Below are positions 8,081 to 19,482 of a DNA stretch of 64,000 nt, in pieces. This stretch comes from Aphelocoma coerulescens (taxonomy: Eukaryota; Chordata; Aves; Passeriformes; Corvidae). A program made the position numbers and the translations under genes. Within the stretch, counting starts at the first letter, position 1; each line of letters opens with the position of its first letter. The DNA is taken from the NCBI RefSeq assembly GCF_041296385.1, contig NC_091016.1, positions 9,893,997 to 9,957,996 on the forward strand, in the 5' to 3' direction. The notes under the pieces were generated by a model. That model worked only from the letters and a program-made list of their open reading frames with translations, ran no database searches and was not told the DNA's origin.

Positions 8081-9313
8081 GCTCGAGCTACAAGGACACC
8101 CTTTCAGTTTCGCTGAGTCCACGCTGCCCACGTAGCTGTCGCTGAGCGAAGTGTGCCAGGGGAGAAGCACTTGCTGGAAGAGTCTTTCAATGCGCACGGC
8201 TTTGAAGGCAGCACCACAATGTGGGCCACGAGAAGGGGTGAGGAGGAATGTGGTGTCGTCCTGGCACCTTTCTCCTGTGTGAGCTGTCTACCGAAGCTCT
8301 TTGCTCCTTGCGAGACGGCAGCGTGCGCCGGAGTACACTCGAGCCGAGGAGCGGGCAGACAGCATCGCCATCTGGCGGGCGCTTTGCAGCTTGCCGCAGA
8401 AAGCGCTGCACTGCCGGGCACAATGTTCCGGGCGAGAAGCAGAAGACCGTCCGCCTCCGGGGGAACGAAGGTACGGCGTGCTCGAAAAGGCGAAGAACGA
8501 AGCCGCGGAGCGCCGGGCTCGCGTGCTCGTTGTACGGGCTGCAAGACGAGCGTGGCTGCCACTCTCCTGCCTGCTGAATTGACGTTATAGCCTTGGGAAG
8601 GAGGAAGTTCCACGGCACTTTCCTGTGCTGCTGCTGCCTATTCCTCTTGTAGCTCTCTGTGGAAGCATTTGCGCTTCCCTTCAGTCTCCGTCTTTCCGAG
8701 AACACGATGGTAGTAGCATGCAGCGGAGGAGGGAAGAACAGAGCGCACCGGTGAGTCTGGTGCCGCTTACGTGCGGAAGGCGAAGGTGCAGCCCAGCCCT
8801 GGCTTCTACTTCTCGGGCCGTTCTCCAGGAAAGCAGCTGCTGGAGGCTGCCAAGGGAGCTGCGAGAGTGAAAGCAAGGTGGGCGTCTGTCTTAGAAGAAA
8901 GGCACAGAGCCACAGTGTCATTTGCGATTTCCGAAGGCTGGTTGGAGAGGCGTGCTTTAGGAAAGCCTTCTGCTTTGACGCCTGCTCCTGGCTGAGCTCT
9001 AGTTGCAGGGACTCTGCAAGGCTGAACAACTAGGAAAGTGCCTATGTCCACGCTGTGGGATGAAGCACTATAGCTGCGGCTTCCTTTCTGGAGCAAGCAA
9101 GAATGCTCTCAGCCGACTCTGCTTGTGAACGAGCCCTTGCTGGTCTTGGGCAATTTGGTGCACTGCACACGCAAGCCCAGTGCTCTGCAGCTAAATTGTT
9201 TGCCTTAAGTGGTCTGGACTGAAGAGAAGGCCAGCGATGGCAGTGAACTTTGCTGCTTTTCCGCGTGCATGCTGCACCCACCAACGGTGCACCGTGCACG
9301 GTTTCTTTGCTCA
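8081..9313 (+). repeat. Module S, most complete copy (1233-bp period)
   Basis: The string GCTCGAGCTACA at 8081 recurs at 9314, giving a 1233-bp period for this GC- and CpG-rich module. Landmarks in order are: CGCTGAGTCCACGCTGCCCA; GGGGAGAAGCACTTGCTGG; GGCTTTGAAGGCAGCACC; CTCTTTGCTCCTTGC; GGCAGACAGCA; GGTACGGCGTGCTCGAAAAG; CTCCTGCCTGCTGAATTGAC; AGGCTGCCAAGGGAGCTGCG; and TTTGACGCCTGCTCCTGGCT. The same landmarks, in part or diverged, occur elsewhere in the unit in both orientations. S is therefore an older interspersed or tandem building block. A 280-codon minus-strand open frame across it (8187-9029) looks like a by-product of GC-rich composition. Confidence 0.75.
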
Positions 9314-9378
9314 GCTCGAGCTACAGCGACACCCTTTCGGTTTCGCTGAGTCCACGCTGCCCATGCAGCTCTCACTCA

Positions 9379-12300
9379 GCGAAGTGCGCCAGGGGAGAAG
9401 CACTTGCTGGAGAAGTCTTTCAATGTGCAAGGCTTTGAAGGCAGCACCCCAATCGGGACATGAGGAGGGCTGATGAAGAACGTGGTTCTTTCTTGGCAAC
9501 TTTCTCCTGTGCGAGATGTCTACCGAAGATCTTTGCTCCTTGCCAGACTGCAGTGTGCACCAGAGTACACTCTGGCCGAGAAGGAGAAGGCAGACAGCAC
9601 CACCATCTGACGGGCCCTATGCAGGTTATGACAGAAAGCAGACTGCCCCTGGAAGGCACTGGCAGCTATGAGTTCCCCAAGTGTCAGGGGCAAATGCTGG
9701 GCGAGCTCGTCATCCTGGCACGGTTCTCTGTGCGAGAGCGACTTCTCAGCGGTCCTTCTCGTGGCCCCGATTGCGCTGCTGTGTTTTCAAAGTCCTGCAC
9801 ACTGAAAGACTCATCCAGCAAGTGCTTCTCCCCTTCAAGTTTCGCTGAGCGAGAGCTACCATGGGTAGTGTGGACGCCGCGAAACCGAAGGGGTCTCCCG
9901 CTAGCTCGAGCTGCGGAAAAACCGTGCACAGCACACTGACAAGCGGCAAAGCACAATGGCCTCGCTCGGCTTCTCTTCTGCCCAGACAACGAAAGGCGAA
10001 GAACGAAGCCTCAGAGCACCGGGCTTGTGCGTGCAGCATTGCAGAAAGCGCAGAGACGCCTATCGGGAATTTCGGTCCTTGCGAGAGAGTCTTGTGTGCC
10101 TCGTGGTGCTTCGAGCCGAGAAAGACCGGGCAGACAGCACCGCCACAGAGGGGGCGCTTTTGCACCTTGTAAAAGGCAAGAGGACTGCTCCTGGAAGGTG
10201 GTGCGAATCCCTGTTGCCACTAGTGTCAGGAGCAAAGTGCTTGCAAGCTTATTGTCCTGGCACAGCTCTCTGCGGGAGACGTAGCCGAGAAGCTTTCCGC
10301 TTAGCTTGGGATGGCAAGAGGGACAGATTGTGCTGCTACGTAGCGCTGGGAAGGAGAGGTGCAGGGCCCAGGCGTGTTTGGGCAGAAGCAGTGCACTGGA
10401 GCGCTTGGCTGCCGACACAGCGTTCCGTGCGAGAAGCAGACCGCTGTTCGCCTCCGGGAGAATGAAGGTACGGCGTGCTCGAAAAGGCGAAGGACGAAGC
10501 CGCAGAGCACCGGGCTGGTGTGCGCGTCGTATGGGCTTGCAAGACGAAGGGTGGCTGCTGCACTCCTGCCTGCTGAATTGACGTTCTAGCATTCGGAAGG
10601 AGGACGCTCAAGGGCACTTGCTTGTGCCGCTGCCTCTTCCTCTTCCAGCTCTAGGTGGAAGTGATTGTGCTTCTTCTCAAGATTCTTGTGGAAACTCTTT
10701 TGTTGAACTTTGGAGTGCAAAATCCTGGGAACTGAATGTTACATTCCATCTAGAACGAAAGTTTTATTCCTCAGTTTTTGTCAGGAACAGCTAGAATGGA
10801 AAACACATCTTGGCTTTTTGCATTCCCTTCAGAGAATATTAACACTACGCAAATCGATGCCACGATCTATTCTGTCACCTAAATTTACTGTTTCAATCAT
10901 GCACTCATACGCTGCTCGTCTGAAATTTTCTGTCCAGATTCATTTGACCTCACGCATCTTCTGTTTTGCAGTACCAACAAGTCTTGCTACAGAAAGACAT
11001 GCTAGATCAGCAGCAGTGTTCAGGTAGGCCTTTGGTACGGCAGTATCTGAACAGCACGCAACTCATACCTCAGCAATTCTCCCTGTGGCTCTGCTATGCG
11101 TGCTCTCGCATTTTTTCTCTCTCACTGAGCCTAAACTGTAGAACAAAAACATCCAGGAACTGCTGCCATGGGAATGCACAAAGACCAAAATCCCAGAGGT
11201 GGCCTGTACATTCCCTTTGCAGCCCCTGAACCATATCAAACGCACTGCTGGTCTGTACTTTTCTTTCCAGTGACACATCACATTCAGTCGAGCGGATACT
11301 GCAGACAAACCGAATCACTTCCAGCTAGCGAGCTCCAATACGAAAATGTGGCCGCACAGGAAGCTTTCACTGGCCTTGCATGGTACAGTTGCAAACTTGC
11401 ACTATGACTGCAGTCAAATGGTACTCAGGGCTTTTACATTGCGTCTGTACACTGCACACACCCGACGGTGTTCTGTGCCTTCACTGTCAGTTTGGCTACC
11501 ATCAAGTACTTTCATGTTCCCAAGGTGCCTATTTGGCACAAAGAAAAAGATACCAGCCTTGCTGGACTGCGACTTCTTCTGCCAGTCTTTCACGTACACA
11601 CTTCTCACTGGGGCTATGCACCTTTCTTCTAAGCTGTGTGGAAAGTCACATTCTTTACACTCACAGATGCCAGTTTCCATCCTTAAAAGAGCCCGCAGCT
11701 CTGCCCATGCAAGCAGTCTGAGAACCGAAGCCCGCTGGCAGCATTCAGCTTTGTCTCTTTTCAGAGCGTGTACTGCACACAGCACAGTATGCTGTGGGGG
11801 GTTTTCCTCCGTTATAAGTACAGTCATACTCTTTCTGTTCCACTAAGTCCACATCATCCATCTACCTCTCGCTCAGGGAAAGGCAGTAGGAGAGAGAAAA
11901 GCAGTTGCTGCATTGGTCTTTCCGAGTCCATGATTTTCAACAAACCGCCGCACTCTGGATGACAAGGGGGTGCAATGGGAGGGTCTGCTGTTCTTGCTCA
12001 AGCTGGCACTTTCATGAGCTAATGTTTGTGTAGGATGTTCACAAGTTAGTATCTGGACTCTGCGAGAGTGCAAGACAGCGCTGGGGAGCTCACATTGCCC
12101 TCTGAGTGTGGTGCAAATAAGAGTTTGTACCTGGAAGGGGGAGATCAGTGAAATCTTTTTGTCCTGACACGGTTGATTTGAGAGCAGTGGTGTTTTCAAC
12201 TTGGCTCTGCACTTTGGGTGGTTTATAGCTAGGTGAGGGGCCTTTCCTTCTTTTGCAAGTCCCCCCTGCCATGCTGGGGTTGTTCTTCTGAGTGCTGACA

Positions 12301-15300
12301 GCGCGCAGGTTAAAGTTAACTGCTCCTCATGGCGCCCAGCACCATTCATGTGGCAATAGTTTGTTCCTTTGCGGATCCTGGCTCTTCGAATGTCTTTTGA
12401 TTTCGTCCGGAAGACACTTCCATGTGGAGACAGCAACAGGTTGCTGAATGGGCACCTTTTGTGACCAATATTTACACTTGATGAAATTAGTGCATCAGGA
12501 TGGTGATAGGCAACCAATGACCACTCAATTAACACTTACAATATTACTAACTTAAGCGAAACGAGGTTTTGCAAATGGCAATCTCTCCTTTGTACTGATA
12601 CAGCCCTAATTTAATTTTCTTCAATGCACCAGCCTCAAGCACGGTGCTCTGCATGATTGCAAGTAAGAATTGCAAGATTGCAAGTAGGAACATTTAGTTG
12701 GAAAGGAAAGCTGATGGCACAGGTTCACATGGCGCTGTTTCTATTCTTCAAAGTGAATGTGAAACCCACTCTAACTTATTATCCAAATAGGAGAGCACCA
12801 GGGAATGCTCATACTTTAAAGGTAGCAGGGAAAAGAGCTCAGAAGCTTGGCTCTTGCATTCCCTCTCTAACAGTTCAACAGCTCTAGCCCAGAGAACTGC
12901 CTACTAGGAAGAGCCATTAAATTCACATGCTCTTCTATGTGCACTTTCCTCCTCAGCTTTAAGTACCATCATAATCCTTCAGTCTCACAGAGTCAGGATG
13001 CAAACAGAATTTTATCAGGGGCTGCTAAAGTCAGCAGGATGCAAATTTGTTCAACAGCTTGGCTTTTTCATTCCTTCTCTAACAGTTCAACAGCTATAGC
13101 CCACAGAACTGCCCATGAGGAAAAGCCATTAATTCGCTGAGAACACCCTACATGCAGATCCAAAACTGCTTTCTTTGCCAAAGAGAGAAACTATGAGCCC
13201 ATCTCAGAAGAACTGGGATCTCCTCCTCCAAAATAGAAAACATCCAGGAACTGCTCCCATCCAATGTGCCAGAACACTGTTACTGGACATTACCTGCCCT
13301 GGTGTCTAAATCAGCTGCACACCAAGGATGAGCATAGCTGCTTGTCTTGGCTTACTGCCAAGAGTTCAGAAGACCACCTTTCAGAAGTGGAAACGACATG
13401 CCAAAATTGACTTTTTCAGGAGACTGCCTTGAAAATAGGGCGTAGCAACTCCATACTTGTACAAATCAAGGCAGTGCTTCTACACCAAATATGCCAGGAC
13501 AGAAAGTTGCTGCTGCCCTTTACCTCCACTAGGCAGCTTCTTATGTGCACCTGAAACACTGGGGCTAGGTGCTTTCCTTCCCATGGAAAAGCATTGTCAT
13601 CCTCTCTGAGGAACTGGCGTGCTACCGCCAATATTGAATATATCTAAGAATTGCTCCTACACAAGAGGTGCCAGGAGAGAAATGTCTCAGTTGAGTTTAC
13701 TTCCCCATGGGACCTTATCATCTGCTCCACCAACACTGGGATTCAGACCTTTGCATTCCAAGGAAAGGCATTATGAGTCACTTGGCCTTGCGTTGCCTTC
13801 AGTACCATTGCCTGGTTTTTCCTAGCCTACCCTTGCTTTGCCTTCCTTGGCTACGTCTCTCTTGCCTATGTCTCCCTTGCCCTGCCCTGCCCTGCCTATG
13901 ATTTCCTTGCTTTGCCCTGCCTTGCCTTTTCTTCCATGCAGGCAAGGCAATGCAGTCAAAGCAAGTTTAGGCAATTCTAGTCAAGTCAAGGGAAAGTTAG
14001 GGAAAGCAAAGCAAGAGCAGTGAGCAGGCAGCAAAGTAGGGCCAATGAGTGCGAGGCAAGAGAAGGCCCAGAAGTTGTAGTTCGGAAGGCAGGGCATAGG
14101 AAGGTAAGTCCAGTGATGCAGAGGGCAGGCAAAGACAAGAAAGGCTAGGCAAGGAAAGGCCAGCCAAGAAAGGGGTAGGCAAATAAAAACAGGGAATGCT
14201 TACACAAAGCAATGTGAAGCAAGGAACAGCTAGGCAAGTCAAGGCAAGAACACAGAAAGGTCAGTGGAGTAAGGCAAGCAAGGGAGAGATAGGAGAAGCA
14301 AGTTAAATCAAAGGAGAGGAAGACAAGACATGGAAGGCCAGGGAAGGAGGCAGTAGGCAGGGGCTGGTTATGAAAGGCAGTGCAAGGCTGTTGCTGTTGA
14401 GACGGTCACGACACACATACACTCTCTGCCCCGAGCAATGGCAAAAAACCACTTGTATTATTTATGCATCTTCTCTTATGCACTTTTTTAGCTACATGTG
14501 CATGGACTATTATTTTGCTATAATACAATACTATTGGTTGTCTATAGTGTACACACATTCTTTGCTAAACATCAGCCAGTATCGTCCCTTTTGCAGCTGT
14601 TACAACTTCTTTCTGTTGTTTATCTTCTTGCTTCTGCAATTCTCACGGGTACAAAATGATTGTATCAACGGAAGTGTCTGTGAGGCCTTCAGACCAGCTG
14701 TTGGTTCCCACAAAAGGCAAAGGAGTGGTAGACAAAAGAAGGCCAGGAATCTGTAGGCAAAGCAGGGATTGGGAGGGGTAGGCAAAGGAAAGCAAGGCCA
14801 TGTTGGAAAGGGGCACAAATGTCAAGAAGGGCAAGGGTTATGCAAGGCAGTGCAAGGCAAGGGAAGGGTAGGCAGGCCAAGGCAAGACAAGAGCATGGAG
14901 GGGTGGTGCAGAAAAGGTGATGATCGGATGGATAGGCCAGTCAAAGGTGGGTAGGTGTGGGTAGACTAGGCGAGGGAAAGAGGGGTAGCAGGGCAAGGCA
15001 AGTGTTGGCTTTGCAAAGCAAGGCAAGAGAGACTTAGGCAAGGCCAAGAGAGTCATAGGAGAAGCAGGCAAGACAAGACCAGGAAACAAGGGGTAAGAAA
15101 GTCAAGGTGGGAGATTGGTGAACAAGGCCATGCAATGGAGACATAGGAAGGGCAAGGGAGGTACACAGAGGTGTCTGTAAGGCAATGCAAGGCTGGGCTC
15201 TGCATGGCAAGGGATGATCAGGTATGGCAATGCCTTCATGTACCCCACTGTTTCAGGAGAATATGAGAGGTGGCCCAGGGGTGGTCAAAGCCAGCAAGAC

Positions 15301-18300
15301 CCATCTGTCCTGGCAGCTTTCCTCCGGGAGTAATCCTTGGTTGTATTGGATATGGGACATGCAATCACCATTTTAGCCATAGACTCCTGGACAAGAATGA
15401 AAGTTCTTTTCCCTGGGAAGGAAAACACGTAGACCCACTGTTTCAGGTGCAGATGAAAGACAGAACAAGGAAGGACAAGGCACTCGAAGAACGCCTTCTT
15501 TCTGGACGCGTCCTTCTGGGTGTGCTCAAGCTGCGTGGGCTCGGCAGCACTGAAGGTGTAAGAACCTGTTTCTGGCCAGGCAGTGTGCTGCAGTGCAAGG
15601 GCTGCGCCTTACTTTGTTGAAGCAGGCAGAGCATTCTCAGCTGAATCTGCTTGTTGAAGCAGCTCTGGGCTGGACATTTGCAAGTCGCTCCACTGAGCCC
15701 ATGAAGCCGGTGCCCAGCTGCTTCGTTCTTCGCCTTCTGTGGTCCGGACAGGACTGAAGCGCAGCGATGGCTTGGAGCTTTGCCGCTCTTCAGCGTGAAC
15801 ACTGCACGCAGCCACAGGCTGCTGTGCAGGGCTTTTCCTCAGCTCGACGTACAGTCATTCTCTTGCTGTTTCCCCGAGTCGAAAGTGTCCGTGTAGCTCT
15901 CTCGCTCAGCGAAAGGCGTCAGGAGAGAAACACTTGCTGGATGAGCTTTTCGCTGGCCAAGCCTTTCAACACAGCACCACCATTCGGGCAAAGGAGGAGG
16001 AGAAAGGAAAGAGCACCTTTTCGTCCCGGCACGTTCTTCTTTGCGAGACGCCTCTCCGCCTCTTCGCTCCCTGCAAGGCTGTAATGTGCGCGGTGGCACT
16101 TGGAAGCGAGAAGGCAGGTGCAGAGAGCACCGCGATCTGACGGCGCTGTGCCGGCTGGAAAGGAAAGAGGGCTGCCACTGGAATGCGGTGCAAATACAGG
16201 TTTGCACGCGTCGAGGGTAAGCGCCGGGTGAGCTTGCTGACCTAAAACCGTTCTCTGTGCCAGACACAGGCATTGAGAATCTTTCCGTTAAGAATCAGGC
16301 TGCCACGCAAACAGAACGTGGTGCTGCCTAGCGCTGCGAGGGAAAGTGCAGGCAGAGCATTCTCGGCTGAATCTGCTTGTTGAAGCAGCTCTTGGCTGGA
16401 CATTTGCAAGTCGCGCCACTGAGTCCATGAAGCCGGTGCCCAGCTGCTTCGTTCTTCGCCTTCTGTGGTCCGGACAGGACTGAAGCGCAGCGATGGCTTG
16501 GAGCTTTGCCGCTCTTCAGATTGTTTACTGCAGGCATCTACATTTTTCTGTGCACGGATTTTCCTCAGCTGGACATAGAATTATTTTCTTGCTGTTTTAC
16601 AGTGTCCAGACCATCTGTGTAGCTCTCGGTCAGGGAAATGCGTCAAGAGAGACGCCCTTGCTGGATGAGCTTTTCGCTGGCCAAGCCTTTCGACATCCCA
16701 CCACAATTGGTCGAGGACGAGGAGAAAGGAGGGGTAACAGGGTAATATCTCTACAGTGCATCAGGTCATGTGAAATTTGTGCTGCTGCTGCCTAGTGCCC
16801 TTGCAGCTATCTGGGGAAGCAATTGCCCTTCCCTTCAGTCTCTGAGTTTCGGAGAACACGAATGCATGTAGGATGCAAGCGGAGGAGGGAAGTACAGAGT
16901 GCACCGGTGAGTTCGCTGTTGCTTACCTGGGGAGGGCGGAGGTGCAGCCCAGCACTGGCTTTGACGTCTACGGCCGTTCTCCAGGAGAGTAGCTGCTGGA
17001 GGCTGCCAAGGGAGCTGCGAGCACGAAAGTATAGCGGGCGTCTGTCTTAGAAGAAAGGCGCAGAGCCGCACTGTGATGCGCCCTTTCAGGAGGCTGCTTG
17101 GAGAAAGGGTGCTTTAGGAGGGCCTTCTGCTTTGACGCCTGCTCCTGGCTGAGCTCTAGCTGCAGGGACTCTGCAAGGCTGAACGACTAGGAAAGTGCCT
17201 AGCTCCACGCTGTGGGATGAAGTGCTACGGCTCCGCGTTCCCTTTTGGAGACGCGAGGACTCCCTCAGCCGGCTTGGCTTGTGAACGAGCCTGCTGGACT
17301 TCTGCAACTCGGTGCACTGCACCTGCAAGCCCGGTGCTCTGCGGCTTCATTTTTCGCCTCACGTTATCTGCACGGAAGGGAAGCCCAGCGAGGGCACTGA
17401 ACTTTGCCGCTTTTGCTCGTGCATGCTGCACGCACCCTCGGTGTAGCGTGCACGATTTCTTTCCACAGCTCTATAGGAGAAAGGCTCGCGAAGGGTGTCT
17501 GGACTTCAGGCGGCTCTCTTGAAAGCTGTGTATTGCATAGGCGAAGTTACAGCATTTCAGGGAGTGGGTATCCAGAGCCAGCCCTACAGCTGTCAGCTAC
17601 AGCTGGTAGGCATACCTGGAGCCGCTTTCTGTTCAAGTTAGAAAGCATTATGTATTTTTCTTTGCTGAGTATCTCAATACATAGCAACCAATAAGCACCA
17701 TACAACAATACCTTTACATTTGCCTGTAGCCTATCATGACTACTACCATTACCATATTATAGTCATTCTTATCCAATCACAAGAGTAAGTATGTTACAAT
17801 TTAAGCTTACAGTGGAAAATTCTCAGACCTCTCTTCTTCTTGCTACATCGACATTTCTTGTTTGCCTGCGATAGCTCTCTTTTTGGTAAAAACATGTTTT
17901 CTATTTCCTTATGGCCTTCTTGAGACTTATTTACTTGGTGAAAAACATGTGCTTGTTTGTACTCACATACCGGTGTCCTAATAAAAAACATCTCCTTCCA
18001 ACTCAATCTCCAACCTTTGCCTTCTCAGTTATTCAGTGATCAGTGTTTCAGCAAAACACCTTTTACTCTCTATCAAAACTCGTTTCCATTTCTACCTCAT
18101 GCTAAGTTTCTACATTCAGAGATCTTTCTGTCAAGCCTACATAGCTGTGAAACTTTCTTACCAAACTTTCATCCTCTCCAACAAGCTCGAGCTACAAGGA
18201 CACCCTTTCAGTTTCGCTGAGTCCACGCTGCCCACGTAGCTGTCGCTGAGCGAAGTGTGCCAGGGGAGAAGCACTTGCTGGAAGAGTCTTTCAATGCGCA

Positions 18301-19482
18301 CGGCTTTGAAGGCAGCACCACAATGTGGGCCACGAGAAGGGGTGAGGAGGAATGTGGTGTCGTCCTGGCACCTTTCTCCTGTGTGAGCTGTCTACCGAAG
18401 CTCTTTGCTCCTTGCGAGACGGCAGCGTGCGCCGGAGTACACTCGAGCCGAGGAGCGGGCAGACAGCATCGCCATCTGGCGGGCGCTTTGCAGCTTGCCG
18501 CAGAAAGCGCTGCACTGCCGGGCACAATGTTCCGGGCGAGAAGCAGAAGACCGTCCGCCTCCGGGGGAACGAAGGTACGGCGTGCTCGAAAAGGCGAAGA
18601 ACGAAGCCGCGGAGCGCCGGGCTCGCGTGCTCGTTGTACGGGCTGCAAGACGAGCGTGGCTGCCACTCTCCTGCCTGCTGAATTGACGTTATAGCCTTGG
18701 GAAGGAGGAAGTTCCACGGCACTTTCCTGTGCTGCTGCTGCCTATTCCTCTTGTAGCTCTCTGTGGAAGCATTTGCGCTTCCCTTCAGTCTCCGTCTTTC
18801 CGAGAACACGATGGTAGTAGCATGCAGCGGAGGAGGGAAGAACAGAGCGCACCGGTGAGTCTGGTGCCGCTTACGTGCGGAAGGCGAAGGTGCAGCCCAG
18901 CCCTGGCTTCTACTTCTCGGGCCGTTCTCCAGGAAAGCAGCTGCTGGAGGCTGCCAAGGGAGCTGCGAGAGTGAAAGCAAGGTGGGCGTCTGTCTTAGAA
19001 GAAAGGCACAGAGCCACAGTGTCATTTGCGATTTCCGAAGGCTGGTTGGAGAGGCGTGCTTTAGGAAAGCCTTCTGCTTTGACGCCTGCTCCTGGCTGAG
19101 CTCTAGTTGCAGGGACTCTGCAAGGCTGAACAACTAGGAAAGTGCCTATGTCCACGCTGTGGGATGAAGCACTATAGCTGCGGCTTCCTTTCTGGAGCAA
19201 GCAAGAATGCTCTCAGCCGACTCTGCTTGTGAACGAGCCCTTGCTGGTCTTGGGCAATTTGGTGCACTGCACACGCAAGCCCAGTGCTCTGCAGCTAAAT
19301 TGTTTGCCTTAAGTGGTCTGGACTGAAGAGAAGGCCAGCGATGGCAGTGAACTTTGCTGCTTTTCCGCGTGCATGCTGCACCCACCAACGGTGCACCGTG
19401 CACGGTTTCTTTGCTCAGCTCGAGCTACAGCGACACCCTTTCGGTTTCGCTGAGTCCACGCTGCCCATGCAGCTCTCACTCA
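9379..19482 (+). repeat. Array unit 2, long form (10104 bp)
   Basis: This complete unit carries the extra 726-bp segment at 15622-16347. It has a private T at 9669, where the other units have C in a CpG. It shares with unit 3 the C at 12071, the G at 14674 and the T at 17369 (unit offsets 2693, 5296 and 7265). It keeps the unit-1 bases at offsets 486, 672 and 935. Confidence 0.95.
15622..16347 (+). repeat. 726-bp segment specific to long units (unit 2 copy)
   Basis: The segment begins with a 172-bp block (15622-15793) that recurs just after it at 16348-16519. The two blocks differ at only four sites (15639/16365, 15667/16393, 15689/16415, 15698/16424). The remaining 554 bp is a forward copy of module S that is clearly diverged from the S copy following it. 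Short units have one 172-bp block and lack the rest, which is the footprint of recombination between the direct repeats or of insertion by unequal exchange. Confidence 0.9.

Larger units (their letters stand above)
1..9378 (+). repeat. Array unit 1, short form (9378 bp)
   Basis: This is a complete unit lacking the 726-bp segment. Diagnostic bases are G at 486, G at 672, G at 935, A at 2693, C at 3333, A at 3354, A at 4878, A at 5296, A at 6078 and C at 7265. A private G at 2254 is A in every other unit. The junction where the 726 bp is missing lies within 6244-6415. The phase of unit boundaries is arbitrary because the S copy beginning near 8081 runs across the boundary. Confidence 0.95.

Noticed and set aside
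8187..9029. 280-codon open frame on the minus strand, and dozens of 60-220-codon frames on both strands
   Set aside because: They overlap each other in several frames over GC-rich repeat sequence. They show no domain, signal peptide or conserved motif that I recognise, and they recur only because the unit recurs. I do not regard them as genes.
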